DNA of 64,000 bases from Lithodes maja (GCA_037953745.1 JBAKBP010010405.1:1-64000), one strand, 5' to 3'; shown: positions 1 through 11,230, counted from the stretch's first letter. The notes: generated from the letters alone by a model not told the origin. Numbers and translations are program-made.

Positions 1-180
1 CTTGGACCGGCCCCACAGTTTACGCCCACCTTGTGGGGCAGCTCCACCCCCACATATGGGACACACCTCGCGGTGCCCGCCACACCTGGGAGAAGTTTTC
101 AGAGGCAACTCTTTGATGTGAGTCTCAACCTGGACTCCCCAAACCCAACACTACACACACCGCAGCACGAGGGGCAGTAG
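1..180 (+). CDS. 3' end of an unidentified reading frame, possibly the second Harbinger protein
   Basis: Frame 1 is open from the window edge to a TAG at 178-180 (59 codons). The peptide is rich in Pro, Thr, Ser and Gly and ends HTPQHEGQ. It has no motif I recognise. Harbinger elements normally carry a second gene for a Myb/MADF-like DNA-binding partner of the transposase. A plus-strand frame converging on the minus-strand transposase inside the same element would fit that gene, but nothing in the visible tail proves it. It could also be chance openness in a GC-rich patch. Confidence 0.3.
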   Translation, partial: LGPAPQFTPTLWGSSTPTYGTHLAVPATPGRSFQRQLFDVSLNLDSPNPTLHTPQHEGQ

Positions 181-654
181 AGCATTTCCGTCCAATGTAA
201 AGTTTAAAATAAAATTCTGTTGTGAATACTGTGTTTAGAATTCCAATCCCATATGCCATAAATAAAATAGATGTTGAAAATATAGATGAATATAATATAT
301 GTTTTCTAAAATTAATATAAACTCATCATATACAAATGCCCGCGACGGCAATAACAAAGCAAGAAAGTAATAGCCTGATACGTATAAATATGAATATATA
401 ATAATAAAATATAACTGACGCATGACAGTTACATAATAAATTACTGAATGTCATGGAAATACTGAATAATGAAATAATATGCGAAAGCAAATGACTGAAG
501 ACAAGTGAAAATGAAAGTAATAATTATTAATAAGAAACATATGAACATATCAAATTTGCAAATGATATGGACAATGGCACGCATGATTTAATTAGAAAGA
601 GCTGCAAATTAGGTCAGTTAATATAACATTAAAATACACACAATCATCGTACCT
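181..654. other. AT-rich spacer inside the Harbinger element
   Basis: It lies between the plus-strand frame ending at 180 and the transposase stop at 655. It is strongly AT-rich and has no convincing coding frame. It probably holds the 3' untranslated regions of both convergent genes. Confidence 0.5.
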
Positions 655-2096
655 TCATGAGTCACTGAAGCGGCTATCCTGCCAGCTCACACTGCCCCGG
701 GTTGATGTGAAGTAGTCTGCCATGTAGCGACGCAACTCCTTTGCGTAATTAGTAGCCTGGTTTCCGGTCAGTGGCATGAGCGGCTCCAACTGGTCACCAT
801 CCCTCCAAGACCCTGGCGTCACCCTGTGGGTGACTGGGTTCTCCCTGTCAAGGAAGCCAACGGGGTGGTGACTGGGGAAACGGCGACGGATGAGGTTGTG
901 TAGGCAACAGCATGCCAGCACCACAGACTCCACTCTCTTGGGTTGCAGGGGAATGGTGGTGAGCAAACATCTGAACCTGGAAAATAGGGAGACACAAAAC
1001 ATGGTTATTATCAAATACATGCCTCTGCAAAGAGAATTAGTTAGCAATGCAAGTGTATAGCCTTATTAATGGCATTAACCCCACCAAAATTAAAAGATAT
1101 TTACCTGTTAGCCAAGATGCCAAAGGCATTTTCCACCACCCGTCGAGCCCTGGACAACCGGTAGGAGAAGATCATCTGACCCATGTCCGTTGAGCGATGT
1201 GGGAATGGTTTGAGTAGCCAGGGTCGCATGGGGAATGCGTCGTCAGCTAACAGGAAGTAGGGCACAGGCCTGGCACCAGTGTGTAGGGGTTGAGGAGGCG
1301 GAAGTCCCAGGGTGTTGTTCTCCAGGCCGGCCCTGATAGGTGTCTGTGCAAAGACACCACCGTCAGACCCCGAACCAGTGGCACCCACATCGCAGTACAG
1401 GAACTTGTAGTCAGCATCCACAACTGCCATAAGCACAATAGAGTGGAATCCCTTGTAGTTATAGTAAAGGGACCCAGCATTGGCAGGGCAGCGAATGGCT
1501 ATGTGCTTACCATCAATAGCACCAACGGCGTGTGGAAACTGCCAGCGTTCTTCGAAGAGGTCAGCACATTTCTTCCAATCTTCGGGGGTCTTGGGGCATG
1601 GCAGAATGAGAGGGTGGTATTCTTGGTAGATGGCCTCACAGGTGTCAGGAACCAGCAGTGAAATGCTGTTATGGGCGACGCGGAAATCATAGGAGAGTGT
1701 TTGATATGAATCACCAGTCGCCAGGTAGCGCAGGGTAATGGCGAGACGAAGGGCAGGGCTCAGGGATTTCCGCCAGAAGGTGTCCTGTCTCTCTATCCTG
1801 GGTGTTATCTTCTCCACCATTTCCCAGAACATGTCCACGTCCAACCTGGTGAAGTTTCTGAAGCTGCGGTGGTCTTCGCGCATGAACTCATGCATGATAT
1901 TCTCGTAGTGGCCATACATTGGCCGCCGCAGGAGCCAGTTCCGCGTCCACACTGACCTCCTCTTCCTCCTTCGTTGTTTAATGGCTATTTTCAGAGCCAA
2001 CAGATCAACCTGGAGAGTTAAATCCATGGACATGGTCGCCAGGTATATGTCTATATTTTGGCGCTGGGAGGGTGTAATGAATACGTGCGCATCCAT
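655..2096 (-). CDS. PIF/Harbinger transposase (DDE nuclease), two exons
   Basis: Catalyses cut-and-paste transposition in the nucleus. Exon 1 is 2096-1105 and exon 2 is 976-655, joined across a 128-bp GT-AG intron (donor AG|GTAA at 1105/1104, acceptor TTTTCCAG ending at 977). The spliced frame encodes 437 aa. A helix-turn-helix-like region lies near residues 100-150. The DDE core is visible: D195 in VGAIDGKH, D285 in LLADDAFP, and E322 in RRVVENAFG. The E motif runs across the intron into FRCLL in exon 2, which confirms the splice. I chose the ATG at 2096 because the longer frame up to 2204 opens with a non-ATG codon and contains a TATA-like box; an ATG at 2189 is also possible. No stop or frameshift is seen, so the gene may be functional. 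Confidence 0.87.
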
Positions 2097-2178
2097 GTTG
2101 TGTGGTAGAGTGTCACCGTAGCTGTTGACGTAACGGTGGAGTCGACTGTAATGATGTTCAGCCCTGCTAGACCGCCCC

Positions 2179-2186
2179 TTTTTATA
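2179..2186 (-). promoter_or_regulatory. Probable TATA box of the Harbinger transposase
   Basis: The minus strand reads TATAAAAAGGGGCGG here, 83-90 bp upstream of the ATG at 2096. A TATA box at this spot argues that codons upstream of 2096 are not translated. It is a motif match only. Confidence 0.45.
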
Positions 2187-2204
2187 CATCCGCTGGCCAC
2201 ACAA

Positions 2205-3429
2205 CTTATGTGTGTCGGCTTTATGCGGGTGTATGCGGTTCGACTCTGAAGTCGATCGTCTGTATTCTGGAGTCGATCGGCTGAAGTCTTATAGATGCGG
2301 GTGAAGTCGGCATGTAAAAATGACCGTTATTTTTTTTTTCGGTTCGAGTCTCAAGACTTCTCCGGAGTCAAGACGACAACGTCGGCTGTATGCGGCTGTA
2401 GTCTGGTGAAGTCCGTTGGATGCGGCATACCGAGCCAACTCCAAAAGTCGGGGGACAAAAACGCTACTCTGCTGTATTCGGCGCCCGAGTCCTGTATGTG
2501 TGAAGGGGGCATTACCCTTCTGCCTTCCCCCCACCACACCCCCAACCGCCTCCCACCACCCACTTCTAGCGTATCCGTACGAAGAAAAGGAAAAAAAGGA
2601 AAATCCGTGGTGGCGAAACTACCTCACCAATCGGCTTCATATGTGTAACACAAGTCAATTACCCTTCTACCTTCCCCCAACCAACCCCAAAACCACCCTC
2701 CCACCACCCTCCCACCCATACATTCCGATACCATAAAAGTCTCTGTAGTCTATCTTGTCTTTTCAGCTACTTTCGGGACCATCGGGGACCTGATTTCTGG
2801 CGAGGGGAGTGTTTTTTTTTAACATTTCTCTCCCAACTTAATAGATTTAGCCAACAAAAAAAAAAAATATCTGGCACTGGCAGAAGCACACCGTCAAAAT
2901 TGGCTGGCACTCAGCGGTAACTCCTCTAGGATGAATTCCTCGATGTTGTTCATGGTGCCGATGAAGGACTGGGAATGGGAATGGTGTGGCCATTCCTGCC
3001 TTTTTGTAGTTCCCAGATTCCAACCCAGACCTACGTGGTTGACAAAGACTGTCTTTGTCTGTGTTTGGTCAGACAGGGTGTGCCTACGATTGGCCAGAAC
3101 CGGTCCAGGTACGACCTAACAAATCCCAAGACGTGTGGCCTCAGCTACGCCGGTCTTGAGGGGGCGTGGCATGGGCGTGGCCTGTGTTCCCGCAAATCGT
3201 GCAGCCCATTAGGTCGAACGGGGCTATGCTTACGCACGTCGCAAACACGTACGTAGTTTAATACGACTCCATTACGTCTGACGTAACACTGGCCCCGTTA
3301 CGCTACGTCTGTCGGGAAGTGCAATAGACGTGGAAGAACGGGCGTTCAACGGCAGAAACTACTCGGGTCTTTACATAAATTGGCGATACGCCGGACGGGA
3401 GCAATATACGTGAATGTGTGAACCCACCA
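2205..3429. other. Harbinger 5' subterminal region with repeated motifs
   Basis: Non-coding part of the element between the transposase and its terminus. 2210-2425 carries scattered copies of GTCGGCTTTATGCGG-like and GAAGTCG/GACTTC motifs. 3200-3330 is rich in TACGTC/GACGTA words. Short frames here are artefacts of the repeats. Such subterminal repeats are typical places for transposase or Myb-partner binding, which is inference. Confidence 0.5.
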
Positions 3430-3432
3430 TAA

Positions 3433-3660
3433 CAGTACATGAGGTGCAGCCGTGATAAAGGATGAACAAGTTAACGAGACTGTTTAGGTTGATGTTAGTC
3501 CATCACTTCTTTACCACTCTCTGGTCCGATCTCTTGTGGGTTATTAGCATATTTTGTTTATTTATTATTGGAGATTTTACTTGTTTTTTATTTTGTTTAG
3601 CAATCTATTTTAGTTTGTCCCCTAGGCTAACAAGAACTACCGTACTATCCAGACTTCCTT
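3433..3660. other. Unannotated spacer
   Basis: Flank of the Harbinger terminus. A 68-codon frame at 3462-3668 is hydrophobic and T-rich and resembles nothing known. I see no supported feature. Confidence 0.4.
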
Positions 3661-3905
3661 CAAATTAGAAAATAGCCCACACGGACCCCCTTCAAGCTAA
3701 TTTTGTTTATTTCTCGATAGAATAATTTCCCAGCCAAAGCCCGATTTCTTCTAAGTTACAGGCATGCTATCGCTCGCCCAGAAATAATCGACACTTGAAT
3801 GGGGTGAAGTGTCTAAATATCACCAAATTAATGGGATGAAACGTTTCACTTGAAATCTCCAAACTGGTGGAGCGAAACAGGGGAAGCCCAAAAAGACCTC
3901 CTTCG
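3661..3905. mobile_element. Diverged copy of the TTAAGGGG short-element family
   Basis: Shares with copies at 34.65, 42.4 and 57.7 kb the order CCCCTTCAAG, TTTCTCGATAGA, ACAGGCATGCTATCGCTCGCC, AATCGACACTTGAATGG, and repeated AAACTGGTGGAGCGAA words. Both ends are worn and no TTAA is clear. Confidence 0.6.
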
Positions 3906-3924
3906 GCTCATATAGGGTTAACAC

Positions 3925-4051
3925 TCATAAATAATACGGCACTTATATACTTATATTCGTAAATTCGTATCCACAGATCTACTTCCGTAATAATTAGAAA
4001 TACGTGCAATCCACGAAAATTATAAGTGAGCTAGATACTATGGCATCTAAG
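3925..4051. mobile_element. Fragment of the GTACACTTGGATGCC MITE family
   Basis: The stretch ending ACTATGGCATCTAAGTGTAC at about 4055 matches the right end of the MITE at 18211-18459. The rest is degraded. Confidence 0.5.
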
Positions 4052-5122
4052 TGTACAGTTGGTCTAGGATGAAAGTATACAGTTTTTCGTCTGCTATAGC
4101 CACACATGGTTTGTCATGTTGGCAGCCATGACAGCCTTTCCACTAGCCCAAACCATCCCAACACACATGGGGTTTATTATATTGATACATTAATTAATAT
4201 ACGGAGTGCTTCGAAAAAGCGTTTCCATAAATATCAAAAGTTAGAGAATGATTCATAAACCTTCAGGTTTATGAATTTAACATAAATATTGTTATGGAGA
4301 TAGCAAAACAAAGCTGGGGGCATACGCTGGAACAGTGCGTAGCCGCGGCGCTCGCCTCCGTTTCATTGCCCTTTGGATCACATATAATCCAGTCTTGGGG
4401 ATGAAAGTGAAATATCAATATTTACCTAATTATTAATTAACAAGTATTATTAGATTCCTCTTTCTACTCATTATTTATTATGAATGTTATAATGTTAAGT
4501 GTATATCGTAATATCTTTTATAGCCACTCCATATTCGTCTACTTTAGATACACAGAAATCTAATTCCTAAACGTGGACGTAAGGAAGCCTGTGTGTTCAA
4601 TAGGGTAATGACCCAGCAATTTTACTCATCTTGCGAACGCCATTGCTTTATGAGTCAGTCCTCGAAGCATAATGAGGCTTTACTTGTGATTTTTATTTAT
4701 TTATTTATTTATTTATTATTATTTTATTTTTATCAGCAGAACACCTGCAAACCAACTGCAACATTGATATCACCATACCCTACATTATTAGCCACATATT
4801 ACCACGTGTGAAAATGGACCTGTATTCCACTGAAATATCGTATATAGGTAGACGTTTTGATTTTCGTTTTCACTCTCGCATTTCTTGTATATCTATCAAT
4901 AACATTAAGTGTTTAATATCTCCGAAGTGATATTCACGTCAAAGATTATAGAACAATATATTCATATTTCCGTCTGACAACTAAGTCCAGGAACACGTTT
5001 TTAAACACCCTGTGGGTGGGCGGGCTCTGAGATATGGCTAGTCCAGGGCTGCCAACATGACAAACTATGTGTGGCTATAGCAGACGAAAAACTGTATACC
5101 TTCATCCTTGACCAACTGTACA
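4052..5122. mobile_element. Non-autonomous element with about 85-bp terminal inverted repeats
   Basis: The left arm 4052-4137 (starts TGTACAGTTGGTCTAGG) is the inverted complement of 5037-5122 (ends CCAACTGTACA), including the shared inner stretch GTTTTTCGTCTGCTATAGCC. The 1.07-kb body has no coding frame. I could not fix the target duplication. Family not recognised. Confidence 0.75.
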
Positions 5123-5565
5123 TAGTGATACCAAAGTGGTGTTAAGAATAAGAAATATATTCCATGTGTGTAGTATAAATTACACATCTTGAGAAATGCT
5201 TGCCCGATTTGGCTGAGGATTCAAGTGTGGGAGTAAAACCGAGACCCGTATTAGGACCATAGGAGAGACCAACTTCATAATTATTGCCTCTCACTTTACC
5301 CTATTCCAAATTGTTAGGCCAGAAACCGTGAACCCTAAACTCTGTAACTAAAAAAGGGCTAGAGCAAATGGACTGTAAATTTCCACACCAACTGTATTCC
5401 CTGGATTACCCATCTCAAATGGTAGAAATATTAGCTCGATTACTTTAGTCGTTTGTGAGTTATAGAAGTTAGCTGTCAAGAGTTTTGGTCTACTTACTTG
5501 GAGCCGGGTTTAGTATTTATGTAGCATTCTCAGGGTGGGTTTTGGAACTCTAGGTTTTATCAGGG

Positions 5566-5700
5566 TTAACCCTTTCACCACCAGTACGTAATTTTCTTCA
5601 TATGCTGGTTACCATTAGATTTTTTTTATTTTTTTTTGTCATCTACCTATACGACTCAAATTGGTAAAGTAAAAAGGCGTCATGGTGTTGAAGGGGTTAA
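5566..5700. mobile_element. Short TTAA-flanked MITE (127 bp core)
   Basis: TTAA at 5566-5569 and 5697-5700 flank ends CCCTTTCACCACCAGTACG and CGTCATGGTGTTGAAGGGG, which are near-inverted. TTAA duplication with CCC/GGG termini is the piggyBac hallmark. A truncated relative (CCCTTTGAGGATC) begins directly after at 5701. Confidence 0.7.
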
Positions 5701-5740
5701 CCCTTTGAGGATCATAACACGTTTTGATAGTATCATCTGA

Positions 5741-5945
5741 GTTACTCTATCCAGGAATATTCTGTTCTGTAGGGGTTACTTCAAGGACACCTTACTCTAT
5801 CAGAGTTTATTTAAGCACTTTCGGCTCTGTCAGTGTTTATTCAAGGACTCTCAACTCAATCAAGGTTAATTAAGCAACTCTAGGCTCTACCAAGGTCTAT
5901 TTAGGGACTACCGGCTATACAAAGGCCTATAGAGGGCCTCCCCAC
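5741..5945. repeat. Degenerate 30-bp minisatellite
   Basis: Units with the pattern CTCTATCAGGGTTTATTTAAGG recur at about 5799, 5829, 5858, 5889 and 5919. A related unit, CTCTAGGTTTTATCAGGG, lies just left of the MITE at 5566, so the MITE may have inserted into this array. Confidence 0.6.
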
Positions 5946-6244
5946 CGTACACGAACAACCTCTGCCTAAAACGAGCTTCATAAATCGAAAATATGAGATC
6001 TGTAAACGAAAAGCCCCGTCAATATTAGTCTGTCTCTGCCCTCATACTGTATATCTGTACCCATAACAAACATTCGACAATAATGGTGCACAGATATATT
6101 TTAGTTGTATTTTAGTAGTTTTTTTAGTAGTAGTTTTGAGTTTTCTTATTGTTATCAGCAGGATTAGAAATACAATACAAACCCATTGTTCGATAATCAT
6201 ACTACCAAAATGGCGCGCAATCAGTTTCTCCTTCATCCTATTAC

Positions 6245-6372
6245 TGCTTTAAACTTCGTCTGCCCAAGCATTGTGACCCCGTCCCTTGAATTTGGCTCTG
6301 TCACTGTTTTGGCTTTGGGGGAGAGACACTCGTTACAGGCAGCCTGCCTTTTGTCTCCTTCATACACATAAG
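6245..6372 (+). mobile_element. 3'-end fragment of the Jockey-like LINE seen at 18.9-19.7 kb
   Basis: Matches the end of that LINE on its coding strand: GTCCCTTGAATTTGGC, TCTGTCACTGTTTTGG, GGGGGAGAGACACTCG, then CTTCATACACATAAGAACAAAC. It is a 5'-truncated copy. Confidence 0.6.
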
Positions 6373-6561
6373 AACAAACAAAGGCCGATCTCTCTTCCCA
6401 TACCTTTCCCTAGACTCCCCCACCCCCGTACAACATCACCGGGGTACAACAATGGTCCCGTCAGCCAGGCCTCCCGTATATCTCTGGGATGTCACAATAA
6501 AAGCTACACGGTGCTCTTTGATAATAAAATGGGGAAAGCGGGGACCTCCATAAAAGCGCTT

Positions 6562-6800
6562 TCCTGATAATAGTGCTAAAACCCGGTAGAGAGTTCTTGG
6601 GTTAGGGGTCGATACTTGAAGGCTGTGATACAAGACAAAAATAATAAATATATAAATAAATACAGTAAATACATATACAAATATAAAACAAACAAAAAAA
6701 TATCAAAAGAGTATCCTTTCCTGGTATTGACGCTAATACCCGGTAGTCTTGGGTTAGGGGTCGCTACTCCAAGGCTGTGATACAAGTAAAATAAAATACA
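6562..6800. repeat. Direct repeat of about 70 bp, spacing about 155 bp
   Basis: 6565-6635 and 6719-6785 share AACCCGGTAG, TCTTGGGTTAGGGGTCG and AAGGCTGTGATACAAG. The intervening DNA is AT-rich. The minus-strand frames covering both copies are similar only because the DNA is duplicated. Confidence 0.6.
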
Positions 6801-6829
6801 AATATATATAATAAGGTATCCTTCCGTTC

Positions 6830-7060
6830 CGGGGATACAATAAAGATAAATATCAGTGAAGTAAATGACTGCTGAATCTCAGTAATATGGTAAGATAGGT
6901 GGTAGGTATTTAGAAACTTTAGTATAACAGAGGAAGGGAAAACAAAGACAAAACAAACAACGTCCATGTGCCTAAAGGCATCCTCCATAAACTCTTGTAG
7001 GATGTAAATTTGTGGATGTAAATTTGTGGTTTGCAACTCCAAGGAGGTGAGCATATACAA
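6830..7060 (-). mobile_element. 3'-end fragment of the Jockey-like LINE seen at 56.7-57.4 kb
   Basis: The minus strand reads GGAGGATGCCTTTAGGCACA, as does the plus strand at 57371-57390. It covers only the 3' end, and the reading frame is broken. Confidence 0.6.
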
Positions 7061-7334
7061 AAGACAGGCATATATGGATTATGGATACAACGAAAAGTAG
7101 CTTTCCTTAGAAACAAACACAATATACATACCTAAAGAAGGCTCATCCAACAGGCAGGTGAATGGGCTGGTCTATCAGAGTGAGACCTGAGCGATCTCTG
7201 CCATACCCATAGCTTACTCTGACTGTTCTTTTTACTTATATATTTTCTAGATCTCAAGTGACGGCGTCTCTTCCGTGGATTGACCTCCCAATCTACCAAG
7301 ATTGTAAGCTAAAGCGTCACATTATTCCTTTGCC

Positions 7335-7574
7335 CCTCAACTTTCTCTTCATAATTGCTGAGGGGCACAGGGCCCTGGGTGGGGCTTTGGTTTCCCGGGC
7401 GTTTACGCACCCTCTCAGCTCCCCGCCATGGAGTGGCTTCGGTCACCCAGGCTTTATTGTGGTCGGCAGGGAGGGTTCTGTGGGGGCGCTCGTTTATGGC
7501 CTTGGCCTTACTCGGGGCCTTGGGGCTGTTCGGCCAGGCAGCTTGGGGAACAACAACAACAACAACAACAACAG
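7335..7574 (+). mobile_element. (AAC)n-tailed retroposon copy
   Basis: GC-rich body ending GGGGCTGTTCGGCCAGGCAG CTTGGGGAAC and a clean (AAC)n tail at 7552-7573. The same 3' end and tail occur at 8800-8857. It looks like a SINE or truncated LINE 3' end. The 5' limit is approximate. Confidence 0.6.
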
Positions 7575-7710
7575 GCAGGTGAGAAAGATATGTCCACTTT
7601 CCCTTCCTATCAGACCATCAAAGCCCTTTTCTTGATGTCCACATACTGTATATCTACAACGTCTCTACAATGTATGCCGTTTTGGCCGAATCGACCATGT
7701 ACTACACATA

Positions 7711-7712
<2 letters not shown>

Positions 7713-7746
<34 letters not shown>
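7713..7746. repeat. (GT)n microsatellite
   Basis: About 17 GT dinucleotides. Frames through it are artefacts. Confidence 0.9.
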
Positions 7747-7748
<2 letters not shown>

Positions 7749-8225
7749 ACCAATGTTTATTATATATATGCTGTATTCTTTAATTGTTTACCTACATCGG
7801 CGAATGCAATAAATATGAACTACAACAATTACTTAATAAAAATAGCTTTAAGAAAAGTTACCAAATGCAATTAAACTATGAAGCTAATTCTATCAACATA
7901 TTTATTACGAACTACGATACGTGTTTCATCGCATAGATTAGTTTTGCTTTAACCACACCCATACTTCAATAATATTATTAGTTTCTGCATTTATTTTCGT
8001 GAAAGAAGTACAACTAAATAATCTAAAGTTCTTATCGGATTGTATCGTCTTAACTGAGTTACTTTACACATAGTTATATATATTTGAAACCATTCATATT
8101 AGTTGCCTTCCTTTGTAAGCCATTTCAATTCAATACAAAACACAAATAGAACATATATCTACAACAAACAAAATAGAGTATATAATAAATTAGATATCAC
8201 AAATAAACGTGAGATACCGGTACCA

Positions 8226-8246
8226 AAATATCTATCTATCTATCTA

Positions 8247-8290
<44 letters not shown>

Positions 8291-8293
8291 CTG

Positions 8294-8330
<37 letters not shown>

Positions 8331-8336
8331 AATCTG

Positions 8337-8396
<60 letters not shown>
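8226..8396. repeat. (CTAT)n/(TA)n microsatellite block
   Basis: CTAT repeats grade into three TA tracts separated by two copies of a TAATCTGATTA interruption, which suggests local duplication of the array. Confidence 0.9.
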
Positions 8397-8398
<2 letters not shown>

Positions 8399-8555
8399 CT
8401 ATATATAAAATTACATGTAACACCGCCCTTTCCTCTACACTGGGATCATCTGATAGGCCTGGTAAACCAACAATGACACGCCCTTTTCTAGCGGCCCTAA
8501 AACTCCGCTAAGGTTCCTTCTGTAGCAATCCCATCACCACTGCCCAGGTATTATG

Positions 8556-8953
8556 TTAACCCCTTCTGTACCGCGACGTATTTTTCACTATATTCTGGCT
8601 ACTGTTAGACGATTTTATTCAGTTTAAAAAGGGCCTCCCAGCAATCAACAGGCTTCGAACCATATCACTTAACCCTACTTTTCATTTCTGCATTTCTGCA
8701 TGACTGCATTTCACACAACCACTTACGCCAACAACACAATCTACACTCAATGAGAGCTCTGTGGGAAAGCCCGATCGTGGCCATGGCCTTCCTCAGGGAC
8801 TCGGGGCTGTTCGGCCAGGCAGCTTAGGGAACAACAACAACAACAACAACAACAACCCTTTCTACTACCCCAGATCCTTCTTAAACTGCATACAATCGTC
8901 AAAATGTAGCTAGACTAAAATAACAAAGACGTCGCCGGTACAGAAGGAGTTAA
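8556..8953. mobile_element. TTAA MITE interrupted by an (AAC)n retroposon
   Basis: TTAA at 8556-8559 and 8950-8953. Ends are CCCCTTCTGTACCGCGACGT and ACGTCGCCGGTACAGAAGGAG (inverted). The inner arms carry GACGATTTTATTCAG-like words. Other copies are about 208 bp; this one is longer because a retroposon with (AAC)n tail sits near 8676-8857, flanked by a repeated AACCCT that could be its target duplication. Confidence 0.75.
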
Positions 8954-9033
8954 TTAACAGGTAGCTCCATAAAGGCTTCGATACATAAACACTCGGGCGT
9001 GAAGTTGGGGTCAAAGTATATACGGGCAAAAAT

Positions 9034-9052
9034 CCCCCCCCCCCCCCCCCCC
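9034..9052. repeat. poly(C) tract
   Basis: Homopolymer of about 19 C; assembly length is doubtful. Confidence 0.85.
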
Positions 9053-9317
9053 GAGTCAAACAGAGACAAAGACACTCCTCCCTTTGTTTCTGATTATACT
9101 CACCATTAGAGAAGTTTTATTCGCAAGGTTTCACATACACGCAAAGTTAACGCTAAGCTTGCAACTACTTAACTCGCGTGTTGCCTAAGGTCATGCCAGA
9201 CAACAATAATGATAAGTAGGGTAAAAATATATTAAAATCTTCCATCACAACCATTTAACTGGGCTCAAATGCAGAAACTTGCCTCCCTGACCTAACTACC
9301 TCTTGTGGCTGCGTAGA

Positions 9318-9611
9318 TTAAGGGGAGGGATGGTTGCTTTTTCTGGACCCCCTTCTACCTCATGTTTAGCCCTCTTAATTTTGAGATTTTAAGATTTTAA
9401 GACGTACGTTTGATTAGTTGGTGATATTACGACCTTTCACCCCATTTCTTTGTCTATATTAGGACCTTTCTTGCCATTTAGGTGTCGATGTTTTCCTGGC
9501 GAGCGATAGCCAGCCTGTACTTTTAAGAAGAACCGGAAGATATTTTTCTACCGAAAAATGTACAAATTTATCTCGAAGAAGGGTCTATTATATATATATA
9601 TATACATTATT

Positions 9612-9661
<50 letters not shown>

Positions 9662-9750
9662 TGTATATATTTTGATGGAGGTCTAGCGAGGAAACTAAAA
9701 AAATAAATAAATAAATATATAAACAGACCAAAACATAATATCCCCTAGCC
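9318..9750. mobile_element. TTAAGGGG short-element copy with internal (TA)n
   Basis: Starts at TTAAGGGGAGGGATGG (9318). Contains the family core TGGCGAGCGATAGCCAGCCTG and TTTCTACCGAAAAATGTAC, then (TA)n at 9587-9672, and ends near a CCCCTAG at 9743. The right TTAA is lost. Confidence 0.65.
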
Positions 9751-10296
9751 AGTAGCTCTCGTGCCTGCGTAGATTAATACCTGGACCATCTCCTGAACTC
9801 TCCCTGGGCCAGGATACAACAGTAGTATAATTAGCATGGTACACTTATACCCGCCAGCCTCGCCAGAGTAAACATTTATCTTGGAATAATACCGCTGTTT
9901 AATTGTATTTCTCCACTGCAATTGATATGGCCGGGTTCCTTCTTAGTCTTCTTGTTTATTTAACTCCCACTACCTCTCCGCATTTTCCTTATCATAATTT
10001 CCACTCTGAGGAACGTCCATAGACCAACCCCCAAAATACATATTGATCATTACCAAAAATGTATTGTCTGTTTATCAAGAGGAAGATGTATCTGCAATTG
10101 TTAAAAATGGAGATTGATTGTTAGAGGTTGTCTAAACGGTCTGGATTTTCCTATGGACGGATCCAAAGTCAAGAACATAATTAGAGACTCCAATAAAGAT
10201 ATCTAAGCATTATAATTTCCCGTGTTTTTTTTTCCCGGCGCCTGTCCCTCCCCTTGCTAATATATATATATATATATATCCCACCCTTTCTCATTC
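9751..10296. other. Spacer without recognised features
   Basis: Mixed-composition DNA left of the piggyBac insertion. Short (TA)n at 10261-10278. Nothing coding supported. Confidence 0.4.
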
Positions 10297-10713
10297 TTAA
10301 CCCTCCAGCCCCGGGGGCTATAGCTCGCGACTGTGCTGCTGTACCGGGGGTTTTGACGATTTTTGGCCTATGTTAACTACTCTGTAATTGAATGAATATG
10401 GCATGTAATGTTGTAAATAAAAAAGAATAATGTTCCACAAACCTTCCTCTGTCGAATGGCGTTGAGTAGAGGTCTCTAGCCCCTCTGGTTGCATAATGGT
10501 GAGCGTGGGAAGACGAGTGCTTTTTTATGCGGTAAATTCCTCCCGCGTTCGAAAGCGTCGGCCCGGCCATGGCTACGACGCACCTAGCCGCTCGCCGCGC
10601 CAAAGTATTTATCTCCCTTAGACGATTTTAGTGTTTGATATTGAGAATGTGATGTTTATTTGATATTTTCTAGTAATTTTGAGGCCAATTATATAAAATA
10701 TGTTTATTAGGGT

Positions 10714-11230
10714 ATCACTGTCACTGATATTGCTAATTTTCACTCGATACCGTACATTTTATTAGTAATTGAGGTAGGTTATTGTTGTATTAGGCACTGA
10801 TTATTCGTTATCACAGGTGTTTATTATACTTTGGCCATCAAATATTAGGTCTTGTGTCACTTTCACTTTGACAAATATGCTTTAGAGAGTGTCACTGTCA
10901 CTGATAATGCTCATTTTCACTCGATACCGTACATTTTATTAGTAATTGAGGTAGGTTATTGTTGTATTAGGCACTGATTATTCGTTATCACAGGTGTTTA
11001 TTATACTTTGGCCATCAAATATTAGGTCTTGTGTCACTTTCACTTTGACAAATATACTTTAGAGAGTGTCACTGTCACTGATAATGCTCATTTTCACTCT
11101 ATACCGTACATTTTATTAGTAATTGAGGTAGGTTATTGTTGTATTAGGCACTGATTATTCGTTATCACAGGTATTTATTATACTTTGGCCATCAAATCTT
11201 AGGTCTTGTGTCACTTTCACTTAGTTATAT
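10714..11230. repeat. 177-bp tandem repeat, about 3 units, inside piggyBac
   Basis: TCACTGTCACTGAT recurs at 10715, 10892 and 11069, exactly 177 bp apart, and the intervening sequence is nearly identical (for example GTACATTTTATTAGTAATTG in each unit). It lies between the transposase 3' end and the left TIR. The word TCACTTTCAC repeats further into 11345. Confidence 0.9.

Larger units (their letters stand above)
1..3429 (-). mobile_element. PIF/Harbinger DNA transposon, right part (left end outside window)
   Basis: The block holds a Harbinger-type DDE transposase on the minus strand and ends at 3429 with a terminus that reads on the minus strand TGGTGGGTTCACAC, followed outside by TAA at 3430-3432. 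The same-length terminus AGCTCGGTTCACAC, also flanked by TAA, bounds the MITE at 15693-16069. Three-base TWA target duplications are the known Harbinger signature. The second terminus and its TAA are not in the window, so the element must extend past base 1. The superfamily is well supported; the exact left extent is unknown. Confidence 0.8.

Noticed and set aside
10013..10160. Possible small TIR element (GTCCATAG / CTATGGAC)
   Set aside because: Only 8-9 bp arms with no target duplication; likely chance.
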